A DNA stretch of 64,000 nt from an uncultured Muribaculaceae bacterium (GTDB lineage: Bacteria; Bacteroidota; Bacteroidia; Bacteroidales; Muribaculaceae), in NCBI GenBank assembly GCA_934661195.1, contig CAKUJD010000003.1, positions 310,001 to 374,000 of the forward strand, in the 5' to 3' direction. A model generated the notes under the pieces. That model was not told the origin of the DNA, made no database searches, and saw nothing but the letters and a program-made list of their open reading frames with translations. This document shows, piece after piece, positions 19,466 to 29,800 of this stretch (its first letter is position 1; every line of letters begins with the position of its first letter). Position numbers and translations under genes: made by a program.

Positions 19466-20008
19466 TTGGAAAGAAAAACAAGAACTAAGGTGCTGTGCGA
19501 AATTTTGCACTACGCTTCGTGGTTAGGAACTTTGGCACTATACATTGCATGCATCATGTGGCTTTGGAATTGGCTCGTGCCTTCGATTACTGGATGGCCG
19601 AGCATCAATTATCTGCAAGCAGCCGGTTTGTTTTTAATGATGCATCTAATGAGCGGCACATTAATTAGGGTAAAGGACCTTGGCCGCTGGAGCGAAGAAC
19701 GTGAGGAGATGTCGGATGAAGACCGGAAAAAAGCATTTTATCGCATCACATCGAAAATGGACAATGGCTTTTTGTCGATAAAACGAACTACAATAGTGCA
19801 TGACGATGATGAAGCGGAGGACGACGATGATTTCAATGAGGAGCAGGACTTCGATGACGATGAGGATGAGGACTTTGATGATGATGACGACGATAACTTC
19901 GATGATGACGACAACAAAAAGCATAGCCGCAAATTTATCAGTATTGAAATATGCGGCAAGAAGGAATTAAATATCGGACAAGCGGCAGATGAAGATGGCG
20001 AAAAGTAG
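19466..20008 (+). CDS. Membrane protein with polyacidic cytoplasmic-type tail
   Basis: 180 residues from a TTG start; the first internal ATG would remove part of the first membrane helix. Two hydrophobic helices (about 13-38 and 47-67), then a soluble tail in which residues about 112-150 are almost only Asp/Glu (runs of DDDD, EDED and DDDDDD), and a final segment KFISIEICGKKELNIGQ. The 3' end overlaps the start of the ECF sigma factor by 20 bp in another frame, so the two are translated together. By position it could be a membrane partner or anti-sigma factor; the acidic tail might occupy the DNA-binding face of the sigma factor. That role is inference only; there is no FecR or zinc anti-sigma motif. 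Confidence 0.65.
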   Translation: MERKTRTKVLCEILHYASWLGTLALYIACIMWLWNWLVPSITGWPSINYLQAAGLFLMMHLMSGTLIRVKDLGRWSEEREEMSDEDRKKAFYRITSKMDNGFLSIKRTTIVHDDDEAEDDDDFNEEQDFDDDEDEDFDDDDDDNFDDDDNKKHSRKFISIEICGKKELNIGQAADEDGEK

Positions 20009-20543
20009 CGTTGCCGACGCATTCAACAAATACCGACGCCAGCTACTGTCGTTTATCAGAATCCGAACATCGGGCTATGACGCCGAAGACGTGCTGCAAG
20101 ATGTGTTTTTACGCCTTGTGGAAACAGACAACGACAGTCCTGTAACGCAGACGGCAAATTGGCTCTACAAGGTGGCAAGGAACAAAATCATTGACAACAG
20201 CCGCAAACGCCGAGAACGGCCCGTTACATTGGCTGAAGGCGATGAAGCCAGCGATAATTTCATTAGCTGCATAGGCGAGCTTATGGCAAGCGATGACTAC
20301 TCACCCGAAATGGAGCAACTTAGAAAAGCCGTATGGGCCGAGGTGGAGGATGCTCTTAACGACCTTCCCCGTGAACAGCGTTATGTGTTTGAGCAAACAG
20401 AATTTGTAGGACGGTCGTTCAAAGATTTATCGTTGGAGACCGGCAAGCCGATTGCAACGCTAATCTCAAGAAAGCATTATGCAGTGATGTTTCTCCGAAA
20501 CAGGCTGAGAGAAATCTACAACGAACTGATTACTGACTGTTGA
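19989..20543 (+). CDS. ECF-type RNA polymerase sigma factor
   Basis: 184 residues. Region 2 (about 9-80) reads FNKYRRQLLSFIRIRTSGYDAEDVLQDVFLRLVET..NWLYKVARNKIIDNSRKR; region 4 (about 120-175) reads ALNDLPREQRYVFEQTEFVGRSFKDLSLETGKPIATLISRKHYAVMFLRNRL, a helix-turn-helix in which SRKHYA replaces the usual SR.HRA. No SusC/D or FecR genes lie nearby, so it is not a standard nutrient-uptake ECF. The overlapping acidic membrane protein is the likely partner. Confidence 0.88.
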   Translation: MKMAKSSVADAFNKYRRQLLSFIRIRTSGYDAEDVLQDVFLRLVETDNDSPVTQTANWLYKVARNKIIDNSRKRRERPVTLAEGDEASDNFISCIGELMASDDYSPEMEQLRKAVWAEVEDALNDLPREQRYVFEQTEFVGRSFKDLSLETGKPIATLISRKHYAVMFLRNRLREIYNELITDC

Positions 20544-20558
20544 AGAGGTGCGGTGGTA

Positions 20559-20575
20559 GCATTCCAATGGAATGC
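20559..20575. repeat. GCATTCC-type palindrome
   Basis: GCATTCCAATGGAATGC; related copies at 32355-32371 and 38554-38570, and a degraded one near 48212. Confidence 0.6.
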
Positions 20576-20663
20576 GGGGCTGGGGGAGCAGGCATGCCGA
20601 GAGCACTGAAAAAGTAGCAATCTAACGAGTTGCGGGCGCACCATACAGCAACGAATACTGTAG

Positions 20664-20683
20664 GGACGTGGCATGCCACATCC
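20664..20683. repeat. 20-bp palindromic repeat, degenerate copy
   Basis: GGACGTGGCATGCCACATCC preceded by TGTAG. Two positions per arm differ from the consensus GGACGCGGCATGCCGCGTCC. Confidence 0.7.
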
Positions 20684-20768
20684 GCCGCAATTAATTATTA
20701 ATCAGATAATTGCATATAAATAATTTCAGTTTGTGGAGGTGTATTTGGCGTGGTTTTGCATTCGTGCT

Positions 20769-20810
20769 GGGGGGCTACGCCCGTCGGACGCGGCATGCCG
20801 CGTCCCTACA
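20769..20810. repeat. 20-bp palindromic repeat with GGGGCTACGCCC flank
   Basis: Core 20786-20805 is the perfect palindrome; GGGGCTACGCCC on the left and CTACA on the right. The same layout occurs at 41421-41460. Confidence 0.85.
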
Positions 20811-20977
20811 ATAAGCATCTGTAAACCAGGTTTTTAGCGATGACTTCTTTAATCTTTTAACCCTCAACTTTAAACATTATCCCGCTTAGGGGTAAAATTT
20901 TTCAGTGCTTTCGGCATGCTGCGTTCCACAGTTAGCACACTGATTTATAGTTAATTGTATTCTTGATGGAAAACAAA

Positions 20978-21007
20978 AAAAATGGAAGCTTTTGAGCTTC
21001 CATTTTT
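20978..21007 (-). terminator. Terminator of the tRNA-Arg gene
   Basis: 13-bp stem AAAAATGGAAGCT / AGCTTCCATTTTT with a TTTG loop, directly downstream of the tRNA on the minus strand, with further T residues after it. Confidence 0.75.
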
Positions 21008-21011
21008 CTGC

Positions 21012-21088
21012 TGGTGACCCATATAGGATTCAAACCTATAACCTTTTGATCCGTAGTCAAACACTCTATTCAGTTGAGCTAATGGGCC
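21012..21088 (-). tRNA. tRNA-Arg (anticodon ACG)
   Basis: 77 nt including an encoded CCA. Acceptor stem GGCCCAT pairs with ATGGGTC (one G-U); D-arm AGCTC..GAGT; anticodon stem TTTGA/TCAAA around the loop CTACGGA, giving anticodon ACG; T-arm ATAGG-TTTGAAT-CCTAT. Discriminator A. ACG is normally deaminated to ICG to read CGN codons. Confidence 0.95.
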
Positions 21089-21175
21089 ATTTTTCGTTTT
21101 GCTGTGCAAAGGTAATGCTTTTTTGTGAATTGTCAATGCTTTCGGGCAAAAAATCGTGCAGAGAGCACCTATTTT

Positions 21176-21379
21176 TTAGAATGCCCACAGCGCTGCCAGC
21201 CACACAAGCATTATGATGAAGGCGATGAGGGTGGCACCCTTAAGCACCTTGTAGTTCACAATGTAATAGCCTTGGCGCGGTGCCTCCACCTTTTCGGGCT
21301 TTTTGTCGGCCACGGCCAGCTTGTGCTCGTCGATGGGTTCAACGGGCTGGGCGTTTTCGCTATATAAACACGCTTTCAT
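21176..21379 (-). CDS. Small membrane protein
   Basis: 67 residues: hydrophilic, Pro/Glu/Lys-rich first half (EPIDEHKLAVADKKPEKVEAP), then a single C-terminal transmembrane helix (LIAFIIMLVWLAALWAF). A -7 element (TATATTTG on the minus strand, 21427-21434) lies about 48 bp upstream, which supports it as a real gene. Function unknown; a tail-anchored topology is likely. Confidence 0.6.
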   Translation of the reverse strand: MKACLYSENAQPVEPIDEHKLAVADKKPEKVEAPRQGYYIVNYKVLKGATLIAFIIMLVWLAALWAF

Positions 21380-21426
21380 AACTGTAGTGAGTTAATTTAT
21401 TGATTGGTCTCTTTTATTTTATGGTG

Positions 21427-21434
21427 CAAATATA
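21427..21434 (-). promoter_or_regulatory. -7 element for the small membrane protein
   Basis: Plus strand CAAATATA, that is TATATTTG on the minus strand, about 48 bp before the start at 21379. Confidence 0.5.
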
Positions 21435-21583
21435 GTGCTTTCCGGCCACCCCGGCAAATAAAAGAGGGTGAAAGGCGGGTGCGGCGCACGTTTTTTGAAG
21501 GCGAATGTGTGGCAATGTTGACGCATTTTTTGTAACTTCGCAACGTTTAGCAAGAAATAATAACTAAAAAACTGGTAAAATAG

Positions 21584-23533
21584 ATGCAAGACGAAAAAAT
21601 TGAAAGACAAGACGAAATGAGTTTGCCTGAAAACGCGTTTCGCGAGCTGAAGCCTGGCGAGAAGTATGTGCCTGTGCTAAAACCCGACCGCAGCTACCCG
21701 GAGGTGACACCCTACTCAGTGTCGATGGGCCTGATAATGGCCGTGATATTCAGCGCGGCAGCGGCCTATCTGGGGCTGAAGGTGGGCCAGGTGTTTGAGG
21801 CGGCGATTCCCATTGCCATAATCGCTGCTGGCATTGCCAGCGCCACCAAGCGGCGCAACTCGCTGGGCGAGAATGTGATTATCCAATCGATTGGCGCGGC
21901 ATCGGGCATTGTGGTGGCCGGAGCCATATTCACGCTGCCGGCCCTATACATTCTGCAGGCCAAGTATCCAGAGATTACCGTGAGCTTTCTGGAGGTGTTC
22001 CTGAGCTCGCTGCTGGGCGGTGTGCTGGGCATACTGTTCTTCATTCCGTTCCGCAAATATTTTGTGAGCGACATGCACGGCAAGTTTCCCTTCCCCGAGG
22101 CCACAGCCACCACTCAGGTGCTGATTTCGGGGCAGAAGGGCGGCGAGCAGGCCAAGCCGCTGCTCATAGCCGGCCTTGTGGGCGGCCTCTACGACTTTGT
22201 GCTGAGCACGTTTGGCTGGTGGAAGGAAGTGCTCTCGAGCACTGCCATTCCGGCCATGCAAAGCATCACCGAGCATGCCAAGATGGTGTTTAAGGTGAAC
22301 ACCGGCGCGGCTGTGCTGGGCCTTGGCTACATTGTGGGCCTGCGCTACAGCTTCATCATATTCGCCGGCAGCGCGTTTGTGTGGTGGGTGATAGTGCCCC
22401 TGATGGGTATGAACCCGAGCCTGGCCGGATCGACGGCCGAGGAGATATTCAAGGGCGGCGCGCGCTTCATAGGCATTGGCGGCATTGCCATGAGCGGCGT
22501 GATTGGCATCATAAAGTCGTGGGGCGTGATTAAGAGCGCCGTGGGCCTGGCCGGCAAGGCATTCAGCGGCCAGGAGCAGGTGAAGGTTGAGCGCCACCAG
22601 CGCGACATTTCGATGAAGGTGCTGGTGTTTGCGCTGGCAGCCGCACTGCTGGTGACGCTGGTGTTCTTCTATGTGGGCGTGATTCACAACGTGGCCCAGA
22701 GCCTTGTGGCCTTTGTGGTGGTGACGGTGATTGCGTTCCTCTTCACCACCGTGGCAGCCAACGCCATAGCCATTGTGGGCAGCAACCCCGTGTCGGGCAT
22801 GACGCTGATGACCCTCATCATTGCCTCGGGCATATTTGTGGCCGTGGGCCTGAAAGGCTCGCAGGGCATTGTGGCTTCGATGGTGATAGGCGGCGTGGTG
22901 TGCACCGCGCTGTCGATGGCAGGCGGCATGGTGACCGACATGAAGATCGGCTACTGGATTGGCACCACGCCCGCCAAGCAGCAGACGTGGAAGTTTGTGG
23001 GCACAATTCTCTCGGCCGCCACTGTGGGCGGTGTGATGATAATCCTCAACAAGACCTACGGCTTTGTGGGCGACAACGCCCTGGTGGCTCCGCAGGCCAA
23101 CGCCATGGCTGCCGTCATCGACCCCTTGATGATGGGTGGCGAGACGCCGTGGCTGCTCTACATCGTGGGCGCCATACTGGCCGTGCTGCTCAACTGGCTG
23201 GGCGTGCCGGCGCTGGCATTCTCGCTGGGCATGTTCATTCCGCTTGAGCTCAACACCCCGCTGCTGGTGGGCGGCATCATCAGCTGGTTTGTGAGCTCGC
23301 GCAGCAAAGACGAGAAGGTGAACAAGGCCCGTCAGGACCGCGGCACACTGCTGGCCTCGGGCTTCATTGCCGGCGGCGCCCTTATGGGTGTGGTGAGTGC
23401 GGCAATGCTATACTTCGGCTTCCAGTACACCAGTCCGCTCAGCGACACTGCAAGCAACTGGCTGGCCGTGGTGATGTATGTGGCACTGATTGCCTACCTC
23501 ACCATCTCGTGCATCAAGGCACGCAAAGAGTAA
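21584..23533 (+). CDS. OPT family oligopeptide transporter
   Basis: 649 residues with 14-16 hydrophobic helices covering nearly the whole chain. OPT-family features: the N-terminal SYPEVTPYSVSMGLIMAVIFSAAAAYLGLKVGQVFEAAIPIAI segment, NVIIQSIGAASGIVVAGAIFTLPALYIL, FFIPFRKYFV, KFPFPEATATTQVL (the FPEGTA-like block), and NPVSGMTLMTLI. Inner-membrane proton-coupled symporter; substrates in the family are oligopeptides or metal chelates, and the sequence does not decide. Single-gene transcript with a strong terminator; TAACTTCG at 21533-21540 is a possible -7 element. Confidence 0.92.
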   Translation: MQDEKIERQDEMSLPENAFRELKPGEKYVPVLKPDRSYPEVTPYSVSMGLIMAVIFSAAAAYLGLKVGQVFEAAIPIAIIAAGIASATKRRNSLGENVIIQSIGAASGIVVAGAIFTLPALYILQAKYPEITVSFLEVFLSSLLGGVLGILFFIPFRKYFVSDMHGKFPFPEATATTQVLISGQKGGEQAKPLLIAGLVGGLYDFVLSTFGWWKEVLSSTAIPAMQSITEHAKMVFKVNTGAAVLGLGYIVGLRYSFIIFAGSAFVWWVIVPLMGMNPSLAGSTAEEIFKGGARFIGIGGIAMSGVIGIIKSWGVIKSAVGLAGKAFSGQEQVKVERHQRDISMKVLVFALAAALLVTLVFFYVGVIHNVAQSLVAFVVVTVIAFLFTTVAANAIAIVGSNPVSGMTLMTLIIASGIFVAVGLKGSQGIVASMVIGGVVCTALSMAGGMVTDMKIGYWIGTTPAKQQTWKFVGTILSAATVGGVMIILNKTYGFVGDNALVAPQANAMAAVIDPLMMGGETPWLLYIVGAILAVLLNWLGVPALAFSLGMFIPLELNTPLLVGGIISWFVSSRSKDEKVNKARQDRGTLLASGFIAGGALMGVVSAAMLYFGFQYTSPLSDTASNWLAVVMYVALIAYLTISCIKARKE

Positions 23534-23563
23534 GGCCACGCTTCGCTCCACCTAATACGCATA

Positions 23564-23609
23564 AGGCCGGCCAGCCCCCGTCATGGAGGCTGGCCGGCCT
23601 CTTTTTTTT
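23564..23609 (+). terminator. Terminator after the OPT transporter
   Basis: 13-bp perfect stem AGGCCGGCCAGCC / GGCTGGCCGGCCT followed by C and T8. Confidence 0.88.
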
Positions 23610-23745
23610 GAGGCTGCGCATTGCAAGAGCGAAGTGCTAATATTTATTGTGGCATTTCCAACAATTCGTTTGACTTCATAAGCAGCACACGGCAAAAAAG
23701 TTTCATTTTTAAGTTGAATTATTGCCCCATTATGATTTTTTTGTA

Positions 23746-23753
23746 TAAATTTG
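23746..23753 (+). promoter_or_regulatory. -7 element for giant GLUG protein 1
   Basis: TAAATTTG, 51 bp before the start at 23804; TTG at 23722-23724. Confidence 0.5.
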
Positions 23754-23803
23754 CGTATTCGTAAAAACATATATTTTTGTTATTTTTTTAATCTATTTTC
23801 TCT

Positions 23804-26800
23804 ATGACGAAGAAGTTACTTTTCGGTTTGCTCCTGACATCGATGGCCGTCACGGCCACCCAGGCGCAAACGCAGGTCATTGAGCAGGCGGCACAGCTGC
23901 GCAGCATCACCAGCCATGGTGGTGCAGGCGCCACAGTCGCGGCCAGCTCAACAGCCTCGCAAGATGCCGAAGCCGTCAAGGTGATACAGGCCAAGATTGC
24001 CCAAAGCAGGCAAGCGGGCCAGCCCAAGGCGGCGGTGGCAACCGTTGAAGAGAGCGTGAAAGCCGAACGGGCAAAAGGCCTCGGACAGCCTGCGGGCAAG
24101 TACACGGCCGGCTCGTGGCAAGTGACCAACAAGGGCGGAGCGCGCCGAGCATCAAAGGCGCCGGCAACCTTGCCCGATGTGCTGCACGCGGCGGAATACG
24201 ACACCAAGTATTCCGACGGCACCACCACGGTGAGCGGCATTGCAACCTTCAAGAAGACCGATGACACGCACGCAGTGCTCTACAACCTGTGGGGCCTGAG
24301 CGACACGCTGCAGTGCACCTACGACCAGGCGTCAGGCACCGTGGCCGTGACACCGGCAAAAATCTACGACCACTCAACCTACGGTCCCGTGTGGGCATGC
24401 TCGATGGACCTGAACAAGCGCGTGTACAGCACGTCGACCCCTATCACGGGCACAATTGGTGCCGACGGCACCATCACACTGGGCTCATGGGGCGTGATAG
24501 TGACCACGGGAGAGTCGCAGGGCGGCTCGTTTGGCATTTTCAGCAAAAGCGAGTTCCGGCCCACAAATGCCACAATAAGCGAGACGATTTACAACGGCAA
24601 GTCGGCTACCAACACCGACTCGGTGCGCACCTATCCGGTGTATATCAACCAGACCTATGACAACCAGGTGGACATTGTGAACTTCACCAATAATGGAGCC
24701 GTGGTGAAAATGCGTCTCAAGCCAGACAAGTCGGTCAGCATATCACCTCAGCGCATATTCACCAACATGCTCTATGGCCCGTTCAACTGCTATCCAGCCA
24801 ACTGGGCCAAGAGCAAGAGCGCGCAAAAGGGTAACATGCTGGGCACAGGCACCGACACCGAGATTAACTTCGGCAACTACGGCGTGTTCTGCCAGGCAAG
24901 CCAATCCACACGCGCCCTTGGCGTGCTGTCGGCCACTATAAAGTTCAGCAACGGCGTGGTGAAATATCCCACGCCTTCGGTTCAAGACTGGAAAGGCGAC
25001 GGCACCGAAGCGTCTCCATTTATAATAAGCACCCCCTCACAGCTCAACGCATTTGCCGACGATGTGAACAGCGGCAATGACTACAAGGGCAAATATGTGA
25101 AGCTGTGTAACGACCTCGACCTCAGCAGTTCAACCATGGCCTACACGCCAGTCGGCACTGAGAGCACGCCATTTCGCGGCTCGTTTAACGGCGGCGGCAA
25201 CATGGTTAAAAATCTTTACATCAATGTGGGCGCAGAAGACTATCAGGGCCTGTTTGGCGTAGCCGACAGCACCAGCAGCATAAGCAACCTTAAGATGCAA
25301 GACGCCACCATTGTCACAGCTGGCACATATGCCGGAACCGTGGCTGGCAAATGCTCGGGCACAATGACCGACATCACCGTTGACGGCAGCAACATCACAG
25401 CCACAGGCTACGGAGCCGCTGGCGTAGTGGGATACTTCAACGGCCCGAAACTCACCAACTGCCAGTTTAACGGCAGCATCACCGGAGCCGGAGAAAACGG
25501 CGGTGTGGCCGGCACAATAGCCGGCCAGGCCGTGGCCAGCAACCTTGCAGCCCACGGCTCGATTACAGTGACAAGCCTGGCCAGCTCGATGTGGAAATCA
25601 CTCGGCGGCGTGGCAGGCTCGCTTCTTCCGGGCAAGCAATGCAACTCGCTTCTCACCGACAGCTACAGCGACATGCAACTCACCGACAAAAGCGGCAACG
25701 CATACGTTGGCGGCGTGGTTGGCGAAGTGCTCGACGCCACGCTGCAACGCAGTTTCAACGCAGGCCCCATCAGTGCAGCCTCAACCACGAGCAGCTCAAG
25801 CACCAAAGGTGCTGTAGGCGGTGTGGCCGGAGATGTGTATGGCGGCAATGTATATGACTGCTACAACGGCAACTTGGTGCTGAACTCAGGCAACTCCACC
25901 AGCGTGGGCGGCGTGATTGGCTACATTCCCAACCCGTCGTACACCACCGATACGCACGGCAACAAAGAATATTCATATCTGTCGAACGTGAAGCGCTGCT
26001 TCAACTACGGCCAAGTGCGCAACGGAGCCGTATATGAGAAAATGGGCGTGTATGGCACCGCCTACAGCGACAGCATATTCACCGATGTGTATCACGACCA
26101 GCAAATGGTGGGCACCATAATGCCAGCATCTGCAAAACGCATGGAACAGACCACAGCGCAGCTCACCAGCGGCAAGGCATACAACGGGTTTGACGCCAGC
26201 GTGTGGACATTCACCAACGGCCTGTATCCGCGCCTTAAAGCAATGGAGAGCACTAACGCGGCCTATCTAAGCGCAGCTCCCATCAGTTTCAAGAATGGTG
26301 AGAATGTAACCAAAGTGCGCAGCACATTCAAGGTGTCGACAGCCAACGACATTTATTGGAAACTCTACAACGGCTCAACCTTTGCCGACGAGACGTCAGG
26401 CCTTAAAATAGCCGGCGACTCTGTGACAGTGAAGAGCACATATTCCAACGAGGTGCTGGTGGCTCTGTCGAAAGCCGACAACAGCATAGTGAAAATGTAT
26501 TCACTCGCAACCGTCAACCCGACGCTTTTCAGCGGCTCAGGCACTGAGGCCGACCCGTATCTGATTAAGAGCAAGGCCGACCTTGAGGCCATGGACGAGG
26601 GCATCTCGAAATATGGCCAGACGTTCAAGGGCGACTTCTTCAAGCAGACCAACGACATCGACGCCACAGGTTTCGGCGGCATTGGCATGGGCGGCAACAG
26701 CGCGCGCCAGTTCAACGCCACCTACGACGGCGGGGGCCATGCAATCCACAACCTGAAGATTGACGGTGTGGTGTATGGAGCCGACGGCAAGGCCGACAAC

Positions 26801-29800
26801 AAGCAATCGCTCATTGCAGTGTCGCTTTTCGGCTTTATCGGAACAAATGGCACAGTGAAAAACCTGGCCATGGCCAGCGACTGCTCATTCAAAGCCTACA
26901 ACTACGCATCGGGCATCGCAGCCGTCAACTACGGCCGCGTGACCAACTGCAAGAACTATGCCGATGTGACCACATCATACAACTACGCAGGCGGCGTGGT
27001 TGCCCTCAACCAGCCCGACGCTGTGGTAGACGGCTGCTACAATGCGGGCCACATCCTCACCGGCAACTCGTATGCCGCCGGTATCGCGGCCTACTCGCTG
27101 GGAACAGTGCAGTATTGCCAGAACGACGGATACATTGAAGGCGACAGTGTGGATGCAAGCCACAAGGCCAACAGCCAGTATCAAGTGGCCGGCATTGTGG
27201 CCACCAATGGTTCGGAAAGCCTGATTCGCGGCAACATAAACTCCGGCTCAATCTATGCCAACCGCACAGTGGGCGGCATCACCACCGCAGCTGTGCAAAA
27301 AGGCACCATCGAGCATAACATCAACTACGGCACCGTGGAGCGCAGCAAAGCAGGCGACGCCGCACGCGGAGCAGTGCTTGCCACTGCGCCTGGGGCATCG
27401 TATGCTGTGGCCAACAACTACTACGACACTCAGATAGGATACTATGGCGCGGCAGCCAGCTCATCAATTGGCGGCGCCACAGGGGTTAACACAAGCGTTC
27501 TCACAAGCGGCAAGGCCATAGAGGGCTTCGAGTCCGACCGCTACGACTGGAGCGAAGGCCTGTATCCCGTAATCAAAGCGTTCAAGGACGAGCCGGCAGC
27601 CATTGCCAACCGCAAAATGGTGGTCACATTCGCTGACGGCCAAAACGCCGATGACGTATACACCGACGCCACACTCTACAAAGCCAGCGACCTGCAGTGG
27701 ACACTGGAAAGCGGCAAAAACTTCATTGCTGCCAACGGGGTGCTGAAGGTGAACCTCACCGCCGACACCACATCGCTGCGCGACGTGCTCACCGCCAAAG
27801 TGGGCAACTACAGCAAGGTGATCGCACTGCGCGCAATGCCCAACGTGTTTGAAGGTCAAGGCACAGCCGACGAACCCTTCCTGATTAAGAGCAAAGACGA
27901 CATGCTGAAGCTGGCCAAGTTCACCAACACCGAAGCCTACCCGTTCAGCGGACGCCACTTCAAGGTGCTTAACGACATTGACTTCGGCAGCACCACCTAT
28001 GAGTGCGTGGGCGTGGACGCAGGCAACTTCAACGGCGACTTCAACGGCAACGGCAAGAAATTCATGAACATCAACAACACATACACAAGCACCCAGAGCA
28101 ACCGAGGCCTGTTTGGCAACGTTGGTCCGCAAGGAGCCGTGCACGACCTGACTGTGGCAAGCGGCACCATCACCAGCTACCGCTACAACGGCGCCGTGGC
28201 CGGCAATGTGTATGGCAAGGTGTATAACTGCCAGAACTACGCAAACATCTACTCAGAGAGCAGCGCGGCTGCCGGCATCGCCGGATATGTGAAAAACGGC
28301 GGATCGGTGGTCAACTGCCAGAACCACGGCAAAGTTGACTCAAAGGGCAACTATCTGGCCGGCATCGCCTATTACGTTGAAAAAGGCGCACTGGTGGAGA
28401 ATTGCGAGAACGACACTACAATTGGCTATGAGAAGAAGAATGGCGTGGGCGGCATTGCAACCTATAGCTACGGAACAATTCGCAACTGCGTCAATAAAGG
28501 CACGCTCGCAGGACTCTCGACCATAGGCGGCATTCTGGCCAACTCTTACGGCGGCGACTCGATTCTGTATTGCACCAACGAGGGCGAGATTCAATCAACC
28601 GGCAGCAGTGTGGGCGGCATTCTGGGCACAGGCAGGAAATCACTTGCACCCGTTGTGATCACCGGATGCCACAACACCGCAGCCGTGACCGGCAAGGGCT
28701 ACCTTGGCGGCGTGGCCGGACGCCTGTATGAAGGCTCAGTGCTCACCGACTGCTACAACACCGGCGATGTGACAAGCATCTCATCGACCAACATTGGCGG
28801 TGTGGCAGGAGCTCTGGCCGGTGGCAACGGCTATGTGTCGAGCATGACACGCTGCTACAACACCGGCAACATCATCAGCGCCGGCCAATATACCGGCGGC
28901 GTGGTTGGCGACAACGATGAAGAAACCTACTACGAAGACTGCTACAACACTGGCGACATCATCAGCAGCGCCAATTATGCAGCCGGATTTGCAGGAGGCA
29001 TGAGCGGCAAGGCCGTGAACTGCTACAACACCGGCAATGTGGAGGCCTCGGGCTACGGCATTGGCGGCTTCGGCGGCATTGGCGGCGGCGAAATCCACAA
29101 CTGCTTCAACCTGGGCAACGTGACCTCGACAAGCGCAGCCAACAGCTATGGCGTGGCTGGCGGCCTTTGGGGCTACGGACGCTGCAAGATATACAACAGC
29201 TACAACATGGGCAAGGTGTCGGGCCAAGGCTATGTGGGCGGCATTGCCGGCGGCACATTCGACGGCTTCACTTTGGTGAATTCGTATAACGCAGGCGAAA
29301 TCGCCACTCCCGACACCACCCACAGCGGCAACATTTGTCCTATCAACAACGACAAGGAGCTCTACCTCACCAACGTGTATTACGACACCGACGTGAACAA
29401 GGGCTTCACCCCGTCGAACACCGACGCCATGGCCAAGGGCGTGAGCACCCGCGACCTGGCGCTGTGCAACGCGCTTGAGGGCGACACCGTGTTCACTCTG
29501 ATTCCGGGCATGTATCCCACAATCAAGGCCCAGGCTCAGAATGAACTGGCCAACTGGTTTGCCGCCGTGCCCGTGGTGGGCGAAGGCGAGGACTACCAGC
29601 ACGTGCGCTCGGCATTCACCGTGGGCACTCCGGCTGGCACCGTGTGGACCACAAGCGAGCACCTGTTCCTGAAAGACGGCAAGGTGGACAGCAACGAGAA
29701 CGGCGCCGCATGGGTGACCAAGACCTATGGCGACCGCGTGAAGACCTACAACCTTGTGATTGAGCGAGCCACTGGCGTTGACGGCATCGGCACCGACGCC

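Larger units (their letters stand above)
20544..20977. other. Gene-free spacer with dispersed repeats
   Basis: No ORF with coding character. It contains a GCATTCC..GGAATGC palindrome (20559-20575), a degenerate copy of the 20-bp palindrome (20664-20683), a full copy (20786-20805) with its GGGGCTACGCCC flank, and an ACCCTCAACTTTAAA tract near 20859. Confidence 0.65.

Noticed and set aside
20544..20977. CRISPR array, suggested by recurring palindromes
   Set aside because: The palindromes are far apart and irregularly spaced with no constant-length spacers and no cas genes in the window.
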